Of a stretch of DNA of 63,040 bases, positions 57,158-63,040 are shown piece after piece (within the stretch, counting starts at the first letter, position 1; each line of letters opens with the position of its first letter). The position numbers were made by a program, and so were the translations under genes. The DNA is from Lentibacillus lipolyticus. Its GTDB lineage: Bacteria; Bacillota; Bacilli; Bacillales; Amphibacillaceae. The notes under the pieces are model-generated. The model was not told the DNA's origin, did not search any database, and saw only the letters and a list, made by a program, of their open reading frames with translations. The DNA is taken from NCBI GenBank assembly GCA_004145795.1, contig SEIO01000017.1, positions 1 through 63,040 of the forward strand, read 5' to 3'.

Positions 57158-58873
57158 TTACGTTTCCAATGTAGACGTATCGCCGGTTGGCAATCCAAGT
57201 TCCCATGATTTTAGCAGTCGACGCATAATCTTTCCGCTTCGTGTCTTCGGGATACCTTCTTTCACTTCCAGTTCACGGGGCGCTGCGTGTGCACTCAAAC
57301 CGGTTTTGACAAATTGGCGAATTTCTTCAAGCAATTCATCAGAGTTCTGGTACCCGTCGTTTAATGTAATGAATGCTTTAACAATCTCGCCGCGCTCCGG
57401 ATCCGGCTTACCGATGACACCTGCTTCTGCTACGGCAGGGTGTTCAATCAGCTTGCTTTCGACTTCAAATGGTCCAACACGCTCGCCAGATGTATTAATC
57501 ACATCATCCAGACGGCCCTGGAACCAGAAATAGCCATCCTCATCTTTATAGGCACTATCACCAGATACATACCAGCCGTTTATGAAATAGCTCTCATATT
57601 TTTCCGGACGTTTCCAGATTGACCGCATCATTGCGGGCCATGGTGCTTTAATGGCTAAGTTACCCATCTGGTACGGCGGAACTTCATTACCCTCATTATC
57701 AACAATCGATGCTTCAATTCCCGGAATCGGTTTCCCCATCGAGCCTGGTCGAATTTCTTCGGACGGCAGATTAACAATCAGTTGTGCACCTGTTTCCGTC
57801 ATCCACCATGTATCATGAATGCGCAAGTCGAATGCTTTCAGTCCCCATGTGATTACTTCCGGATTCAGCGGCTCACCGACACTCAACACATGACGCAATG
57901 ATGACAGATCATGTCTTTTTACTGCCTCCTCACCAGCACTGACCAGTTTTCGCAATGCAGTCGGTGCCGTATACCAAACGCTGACATTGTATTGTTCAAT
58001 CGTTCCATACCAAGCATCAGGACTGAAGCGTCCCCCGCGGACTACGTTTGTGACACCATGCAGCCAAGGTGCGAAAATGCCATAACTGGTTCCGGTTACC
58101 CAGCCTGGGTCTGCCGTGCACCAGTAAACATCATCCTCCCGTAGGTCCAGCACCCACTCAGCTGTTGCATAATGCTGAATCATTGCATTATGAACGTGAT
58201 AAACACCCTTCGGCTTACCAGTTGATCCGGACGTATAATGAATCAGCATACCATCTTCCAAATCGACCCACTCAATGGCATAGTCACTGGATGCCTGTTC
58301 CATTTCAATAGCATAATCAATATATTTGCCAGATGTTTCATGATGATCCCCAACGAGGATAATTTTCTCCAAATCAGGCAAATCGTCCTGCGGTACCCGC
58401 TTCAGAAGTTCCGGAGTAGTAACCAGCATACTTGCCTCACTGTCCTGCAGTCGATCTCGAACAGCCTGCTCCATAAATGCTTCAAACAGTGGTCCGGCAA
58501 TGGCACCGGTTTTTAGAATACCGAAAAACACCGCATAGAACTCCGGGCTTCTTGGAAGAAAGAGAAAGACACGGTCACCCTTCTCAACATTATATTTTTT
58601 TAACACATTAGCAAACTGATTACTTTTTTGGCGCAATTCATCAAACGTCACTTTTTCCTCGCGATCTGGTGACGAGTATAATAGAGCGGTTTTATCCTTT
58701 TTAGCTGGATCTTCTGCATGGCGGTCCACAGCTTCATATGCCATATTTACCTTTCCTGTTTTATCCCAGCTGAAGTTCTTTTTAATTTGGTCCCACGAGA
58801 AACTCTCCCGTACCTTTTCATAGTTTTGCAGATTGTAATTCCCTTCACGCGCAGGTATACGTTGCATATCCAT
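57158..58873 (-). CDS. acsA: acetyl-coenzyme A synthetase AcsA
   Basis: Activates acetate to acetyl-CoA through an acetyl-adenylate. The 571-residue product has the AMP-binding core YTSGSTGKPKGVYHVHN at about residues 215-231, the SxxxEP-like LSVGEPLNPEV, WWMTETGAQL and the hinge SGDSAYKDEDGYFWFQGRLDDVINTSGERVGPFEVES. The regulatory lysine lies in IPKTRSGKIMRRLLK near the C-terminus; in B. subtilis AcuA acetylates it (literature). The start at 58873 follows AAGGG by eight bases. A cre site lies in its leader. Confidence 0.95.
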   Translation of the reverse strand: MDMQRIPAREGNYNLQNYEKVRESFSWDQIKKNFSWDKTGKVNMAYEAVDRHAEDPAKKDKTALLYSSPDREEKVTFDELRQKSNQFANVLKKYNVEKGDRVFLFLPRSPEFYAVFFGILKTGAIAGPLFEAFMEQAVRDRLQDSEASMLVTTPELLKRVPQDDLPDLEKIILVGDHHETSGKYIDYAIEMEQASSDYAIEWVDLEDGMLIHYTSGSTGKPKGVYHVHNAMIQHYATAEWVLDLREDDVYWCTADPGWVTGTSYGIFAPWLHGVTNVVRGGRFSPDAWYGTIEQYNVSVWYTAPTALRKLVSAGEEAVKRHDLSSLRHVLSVGEPLNPEVITWGLKAFDLRIHDTWWMTETGAQLIVNLPSEEIRPGSMGKPIPGIEASIVDNEGNEVPPYQMGNLAIKAPWPAMMRSIWKRPEKYESYFINGWYVSGDSAYKDEDGYFWFQGRLDDVINTSGERVGPFEVESKLIEHPAVAEAGVIGKPDPERGEIVKAFITLNDGYQNSDELLEEIRQFVKTGLSAHAAPRELEVKEGIPKTRSGKIMRRLLKSWELGLPTGDTSTLET

Positions 58874-58895
58874 CTGTATCACCCTTCCTGATTTT

Positions 58896-58909
58896 TGCAA
58901 TCGGTTACA
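58896..58909 (-). promoter_or_regulatory. cre site (CcpA operator) upstream of acsA
   Basis: On the minus strand TGTAACCGATTGCA matches the cre consensus TGWAANCGNTNWCA at all fixed positions except the W. It is 23 bases before the acsA start, downstream of the likely promoter, where bound CcpA would block transcription. B. subtilis acsA is CcpA-repressed. Confidence 0.7.
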
Positions 58910-59065
58910 ATAGTCCTTATTAAGATATTTACAGGAGAACTGTACGAACTATGCAACTTTATATAATTGTTTAAACATTTTGTTACTATCTCTTATTTTA
59001 GAACATTTTGTGACAATTTTAAAGTGATAACGCTTAATTAATTTAAAAAAATCTCACCATTCCCA

Positions 59066-59108
59066 TAAAAAAACACCCTTATGGTATACGCCATAAAGGT
59101 GTTTTTAC
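59066..59108 (-). terminator. terminator of the SDF symporter gene
   Basis: On the minus strand AAAAACACCTTTATGG, CGTA, and a matching CCATAAGGGTGTTTTT arm form a long stem eight bases after the stop. Confidence 0.93.
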
Positions 59109-59115
59109 AGGGCAG

Positions 59116-60342
59116 TCACCCTGTGTTTTTCGCTTCTTTCCGTTTTTCGTTTTCCGATATAATATAGGCACATGCTGCATCCCCTGTAATGTTTAGTGAT
59201 GTTCGCAGCATATCCAGCAGCCGGTCTACACCGATAATCAGTGCAATACCCTCAACTGGCAGACCTATTTGTTTTAGGACCATTGCGAGCATTACCAGAC
59301 CGACACCCGGCACACCAGCTGTACCGATACTTGCCAATGTAGCAGTTAGAATGATGATTGTAATATCACTGAATCCAAGATCAATCGCATACACCTGGGA
59401 AATAAATACGGTAGCAACTGCCTGCATTATGCCTGTCCCGTCCATATTAATCGTTGCACCTAGTGGCTGGACGAAACTGCTGATTGATTTCCTGACACCC
59501 AGATTGTCCTGTGCCATTTTCATAGAGACCGGCAGTGTGGCACTGGAACTAGATGTACTGAATCCAACCGACATCGCCGGGAAGAATCCTTTATAAAAAA
59601 CAAACGGATTCGCCTTCCCAAGTGCCCAGATTGCCAGACTGTATGTGATTAACCCATGAAGAATTAAACTCAAAACCACCGTAACCATATACATCGCCAT
59701 CGAACCTAATGCATCCAGCCCAGCATCGCCAATCGCTGACGCAATCAGTGCAAATGCTCCGTATGGTGCTGTTTTCATCACTAAGTTCACTAAATAGATT
59801 AAGATATTATTGGCTTCTTCAAATAATTGGTGAATCCGTTTCGTTTTATCTCCCAGGGCAGCGAGTGCTATCCCTATAAACACAGCGAAGGCAATTATTT
59901 GCAGCATATCACCACTGCTCATTGCATTTATCGGATTCTCTGGAATGATGTTTATAAGTGTATCCATAATCGGTGGAGCGGATTGTTCCTCATATTCATT
60001 CTCCCCGATTGAAAAATTGCCTCCCTCACCCGGCTCCAGCAAATATCCCATTCCAATACCAATGGCCAGAGCAACTGCTGTTGTTACAAGATAAAAACTG
60101 ATTGTTTGAATACCAATCTTACCGAGTTTTAACGGATCCCCAAGACCGGCAGCCCCAAGAACAATAGAAACAAATACGATTGGTACCACCAGCATCATAA
60201 TCAGATTTAAGAATATCTGACCAACTGGATTTAAAGCGTATACATCAATGGCGGAAAAAATACCCGCCGGAACAAACGTAAAACCAATCCCAGCTATTAC
60301 ACCAAGAACAAGTGCAATAAGAATTTTTTTCGTCAATGTCAT
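59116..60342 (-). CDS. dicarboxylate/amino acid:cation symporter (GltT/GltP family)
   Basis: A 408-residue SDF-family transporter with about eight membrane helices and two re-entrant hairpins. Signatures: the serine-rich hairpin FSTSSSSATLPVS and the conserved SFVQPLGATINMDGTGIMQA, followed by AGVPGVGLVMLAMVLKQIGLP and DRLLDMLRTSLNITGDA. It imports glutamate, aspartate or C4-dicarboxylates with Na+ or H+. The substrate is not clear from sequence alone. It stands in a block not found here in B. subtilis. Confidence 0.93.
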   Translation of the reverse strand: MTLTKKILIALVLGVIAGIGFTFVPAGIFSAIDVYALNPVGQIFLNLIMMLVVPIVFVSIVLGAAGLGDPLKLGKIGIQTISFYLVTTAVALAIGIGMGYLLEPGEGGNFSIGENEYEEQSAPPIMDTLINIIPENPINAMSSGDMLQIIAFAVFIGIALAALGDKTKRIHQLFEEANNILIYLVNLVMKTAPYGAFALIASAIGDAGLDALGSMAMYMVTVVLSLILHGLITYSLAIWALGKANPFVFYKGFFPAMSVGFSTSSSSATLPVSMKMAQDNLGVRKSISSFVQPLGATINMDGTGIMQAVATVFISQVYAIDLGFSDITIIILTATLASIGTAGVPGVGLVMLAMVLKQIGLPVEGIALIIGVDRLLDMLRTSLNITGDAACAYIISENEKRKEAKNTG

Positions 60343-60436
60343 GCTGCATGTTCCTTTCCTGCTGTTTTGGTAAATCTATGCGTAAAAACGTTTGAAATTC
60401 ATCGAATGTTTCAGGATCGTATATAATAATGAAACA

Positions 60437-60508
60437 CGCCCCCGGCAGGAATCGAACCTGCGCACACGGCTTAGGAGGCCGTTGCTCTATCCCCTGAGCT
60501 ACGGGGGC
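60437..60508 (-). tRNA. tRNA-Arg (CCT)
   Basis: On the minus strand the acceptor GCCCCCG pairs CGGGGGC. The D arm has AGCTCAGGGGATAGAGC, the anticodon stem ACGGC/GCCGT encloses loop CTCCTAA (anticodon CCT, reading AGG), and the T arm is CAGGTTCGATTCCTG. The discriminator is G and no CCA is encoded. A weak upstream promoter (TTTTCA-N17-TATAAT) lies near 60560-60590. Confidence 0.97.
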
Positions 60509-60680
60509 ATATGCATAAAAATACTTGTCCTGATTTAAACATGAAAAAAGCGCAATTACTATTATACAAAAATCTAATGCAAATGAAAAGATAAAATTTT
60601 ACATGGAAGAGCATTACCCTATATGCTAAAATAAATATCGTCTGTCAACGTCAGATAATCAACTGATCGGAGGGTACATC

Positions 60681-61328
60681 ATGCCAACTGTTCCGTTCAT
60701 TGCCATTGAAGGACCGATTGGGATTGGCAAAACATCCCTTGCCAAAAAACTTTCTGCCCATTTCGGCTTTCATCTGTTAAAAGAAATCGTAGAAGAAAAC
60801 CCATTCCTTGGCAAATTTTATGACAATATTGAGGAATGGAGCTTCCAGACGGAAATGTTCTTCCTTTGCAATCGATTCAAACAGCTGGAAGACATTGAAC
60901 AGAAATATTTAAATAGGAACAAGGCGGTCATTGCCGATTACCATATATCAAAGAACATGATCTTTGCTAGACGCACACTGCCAGCAAACAAACTTGATAA
61001 ATATGAGCAGATATATCACATCTTAACAAAAGATATGCCCGTCCCTAATATGATGATTTACTTACATGCAAGCCTTGATACAGTCTTAGAGCGCATTCGG
61101 AAGCGCGGAAGAGACATCGAGCAAAATATTAAATCCTCTTACCTGGCCCAGCTTGCGGACGATTATGAGGCGTATATGAATGAGTTTGAGATGCTCCATC
61201 CAAAAATTCCGGTTATCCGCATTGATGGGGATAAAATGGATTTCGTCAACCATCAGAATGACCTGGATGCCATTATTAGGCAAGTGGAACAGCAAATGAG
61301 AAACCAACAGGCAGTATCCAAACAATAA
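60681..61328 (+). CDS. dgk: deoxyguanosine kinase
   Basis: Phosphorylates deoxyguanosine (and other purine deoxynucleosides) in the salvage pathway. The 215-residue product has the P-loop IEGPIGIGKTSLAK at residues 8-21, EIVEENPFLGKFYDNIEEWSFQTEMFFLCNRFKQLE, and the DYHISKNMIFARRTL segment. The lid region is RIRKRGRDIEQNI. It pairs with the paralogous dck 14 bases downstream, as in B. subtilis. CGGAGGG lies before the ATG. Confidence 0.95.
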   Translation: MPTVPFIAIEGPIGIGKTSLAKKLSAHFGFHLLKEIVEENPFLGKFYDNIEEWSFQTEMFFLCNRFKQLEDIEQKYLNRNKAVIADYHISKNMIFARRTLPANKLDKYEQIYHILTKDMPVPNMMIYLHASLDTVLERIRKRGRDIEQNIKSSYLAQLADDYEAYMNEFEMLHPKIPVIRIDGDKMDFVNHQNDLDAIIRQVEQQMRNQQAVSKQ

Positions 61329-61342
61329 AGGGGAACAAACAC

Positions 61343-62026
61343 ATGGATTTACGTACAAAATACATGATACCGCATGACAGCATCATTACGGTTGCCGGAA
61401 CCGTTGGGGTTGGAAAATCAACGATGACGAAAGCATTGGCCAAAGCGCTGCATTTCAAAACCTCCTTTGAAAAGGTTGAAACAAACCCATACCTTGAAAA
61501 ATTCTACAATGACTTTGAACGGTGGAGTTTTCATTTGCAAATCTACTTCCTGGCTGAGCGATTCAAAGAGCAAAAACGAATTTTTGAATATGGTGGCGGT
61601 TTTGTGCAGGATCGCTCCATATATGAAGATACTGGCATCTTTGCTAAAATGCACTATGAAAACGGGACAATGCCCGAGACAGATTATGAAACGTACAAAA
61701 ATTTGTTCGACGCCATGGTTATGACACCTTATTTCCCACATCCGGATCTGTTAATTTACCTGGAGGGCTCTTTTGACGAAGTACTGGAACGCATTCAGAG
61801 CCGCGGTCGAACGATGGAACAGAATACGCCTATTTCCTATTGGGAAGAAATGTACAACCGTTATGAAGAATGGATTAATAGCTTTAATGCCTGCCCAGTA
61901 CTGCGCATCAACATAGCTGATTACGATTTGGTCGAACAAAAAGGCTCGATTGAACCGATCCTGGAAAAAATTGGCCACTTCATCCAGCAAGCACGGAAAT
62001 GGAAAACAAGAACATATATCAAATAG
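61343..62026 (+). CDS. dck: deoxyadenosine/deoxycytidine kinase
   Basis: Phosphorylates deoxyadenosine and deoxycytidine. The 227-residue product has the P-loop VAGTVGVGKSTMTKALA at about residues 14-30, ETNPYLEKFYNDFERWSFHLQIYFLAERFKEQ and VQDRSIYEDTGIFAKMH. This last block is the Dck rather than Dgk version. The lid is RIQSRGRTMEQNT. It is a close paralogue of the preceding dgk and probably arose by tandem duplication. Confidence 0.95.
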   Translation: MDLRTKYMIPHDSIITVAGTVGVGKSTMTKALAKALHFKTSFEKVETNPYLEKFYNDFERWSFHLQIYFLAERFKEQKRIFEYGGGFVQDRSIYEDTGIFAKMHYENGTMPETDYETYKNLFDAMVMTPYFPHPDLLIYLEGSFDEVLERIQSRGRTMEQNTPISYWEEMYNRYEEWINSFNACPVLRINIADYDLVEQKGSIEPILEKIGHFIQQARKWKTRTYIK

Positions 62027-62131
62027 AGTGATACTTGTTAAATTCGCCACAAATTTGGAAGTGCATTTAATTACAGAATAATTTGATTTGAATATATAGT
62101 TTACCGTGACATCAAGTGGTATAATAAACCA

Positions 62132-62160
62132 AGGGAGCTGAATACAGTTCCCTTTTTGTG
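62132..62160 (+). terminator. terminator of dgk-dck
   Basis: AAGGGAGCTG, AATA and CAGTTCCCTT pair with one G-U, followed by TTTTTGTG, about 105 bases after dck. An extended -10 (TGGTATAAT, near 62116-62124) lies just before it, so a short RNA from that site is also possible. Confidence 0.8.
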
Positions 62161-62505
62161 TAAGAAGGTTCTCTAGGTAAGTTCATCAGATAAATCGGGA
62201 ACTTTTTCAGGTCCCTTAGACTCCTCAAGGTTACAACACTGCACTTTTGCCACAGTATGCGAGAACTTGACGCTCGTCTCATATATAAGAGCCATTTTGT
62301 TTAAATTAGTTTAATTGATAATCAGATATAAAGCGGGGGTGGATTTTAGAGGGAATAAATCCGATAAAGGGGCACACACCACTCAGCGGAAGATTTGATT
62401 GGTGTCGTGTTTTGCTTTTGAGTTATTATTTTGTTTTTCATGATTTTGATGCGATTGAGTAATGATACTTAATAAGCAATTATTTTTTGAAAGAAGGCAG
62501 ATATC
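62161..62505 (+). other. structured leader upstream of the MFS gene
   Basis: 345 bases with no clear gene. Short stems follow one another: GGGA/TCCC near 62199-62217, CGAG/CTCG near 62261-62277, and GGATTT/AAATCC at 62341-62362. A stronger hairpin, CAC-ACACCA with TGGTGT-C-GTG (about 62373-62409), is followed by TTTTGCTTTT. The last looks like an intrinsic terminator 95 bases before the start codon. No leader peptide with a convincing ribosome site is visible. Confidence 0.45.
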
Positions 62506-62916
62506 ATGGCAAATACAGAAACATTTAATTGGAAACCATATGTTCCGCTTTTCACTGTATTATTATCAGGTGCGTTCATTACTATATTGAATCAGACACT
62601 TCTTGGGACTGCGATTCCACCCATTATGCGAGATCTCGAATTGAGTGAGACTACAGTGCAATGGCTCCAGTCCGTTTTTATGCTCGTAAACGGTATTATG
62701 ATACCAGTTACGGCTTTTTTAATTGATAAGTTTACCACGCGTCGTCTATTTCTGACTGCTATGGGACTGTTCGCAACCGGGACCTTTATTGCTGCAATAT
62801 CACCAAATTTTTCTTTTCTAATGGTCGGACGTATTTTACAAGCTTCAGGGGCTGGTATTATGATGCCGCTCATGCAGACCATCTTGTTTATTACCTTTCC
62901 CGTACATAGAAGGTAA
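62506..62916 (+). pseudogene. MFS drug-efflux transporter, truncated (DHA2 type)
   Basis: The frame encodes the first 136 residues of a major facilitator of the EmrB/QacA group: four membrane segments with FITILNQTLLGTAIPPIMRDL, TVQWLQSVFMLVNGIMIPV, and motif A as DKFTTRRLF. The C motif region follows as GAGIMMPLMQTILFITFP. It stops at VHRR, where homologues continue with an RG-rich loop and ten more helices. The sequence after the stop does not resemble MFS coding. The start has GAAGG upstream. It is probably disrupted by the mobile-element end that follows. Confidence 0.8.
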
Positions 62917-63040
62917 GGTGGACCCCATCGTCAAGACACAAATTTTATAAAAATAAGGTGGGGTTATCATTGTTTTCCCTTTCCCATCTTACTAACCAGC
63001 TCTTTCCTGTGTCAGGTTCTGTCAAGGGCGTATTTCCCCT
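62915..63040. mobile_element. putative insertion-sequence end (partial)
   Basis: Immediately where the MFS frame breaks, the sequence TGGACCCCATCGTCAAGACA begins, of the type found at IS termini. After an AT-rich stretch, AAGGTGGGG and a TTG six bases later open a frame (LFSLSHLTNQLFPVSG) that runs off the window. It could be the start of a transposase, but I do not recognise the family. The other end and any target duplication lie outside the window. Confidence 0.5.

Overview
The window is a near-origin segment of a low-GC, endospore-forming Bacillaceae chromosome, written so that most genes lie on the minus strand. The gene order from lysS to dgk/dck follows, from memory, the Bacillus subtilis yaa-yab-yac region almost gene for gene. 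The 16S rRNA 5' end (1-127) and the acidic tails of FtsH and Ctc suggest a moderately halophilic relative of Virgibacillus, Lentibacillus or Oceanobacillus. That genus-level placement is inference.

Layout, left to right. 1-430: 16S rRNA 5' end with its leader and two tandem promoters. 748-5375: lysS, a remnant of dusB, yazB, folK, folB, folP and cysK. 5463-10249: yacD, hslO, coaX and ftsH. 10406-16720: hpt, tilS, yabT, yabS and spoIIE. 16936-17009: tRNA-Met on the plus strand. 17199-22286: yabR, divIC, yabQ, yabP, rqcP, yabN and yabM. 22620-27892: spoVT, mfd, fin and pth. 28093-33560: ctc, prs, glmU, spoVG, purR and ispE. 33957-41555: sspF, veg, yabG, ksgA, rnmV, yabE, tatD and metG. 41855-42142: abrB on plus. 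42273-49903: rsmI, yazA, yabB, yabA, ricT, holB, yaaR, darA, tmk, yaaO and csfB. 50200-50600: dispersed structured repeats. 50676-55017: bofA, yaaL, recR, ebfC, dnaX, SRP RNA and tadA. 55154-62026: sleL on plus, then a block of pfpI-like, acsA, an SDF symporter and tRNA-Arg on minus, then dgk-dck on plus. 62506-63040: an MFS transporter cut short by what looks like a mobile-element end.

The genes combine housekeeping (translation, folate, cysteine, nucleotide supply, replication clamp loading, repair) with an unusually dense sporulation set: spoIIE, abrB, spoVG, spoVT, fin, csfB, bofA, sspF, yabG, yabP, yabQ, veg and sleL. Promoter-like sites fit the sporulation cascade. I see a Spo0A-type promoter with a 21-base spacer at spoIIE, tandem 0A boxes at abrB, a SigH promoter at spoVG, SigF-type promoters at csfB and possibly fin, and a SigG promoter at spoVT.

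I found no clearly new multigene system. The most distinctive points are the erosion of dusB to a 16-codon stub, the absence of pabBAC, yabJ, xpaC-yaaN and rrnA from their expected places, three dispersed structured repeats, and a transporter with a structured leader that is interrupted at the right edge.
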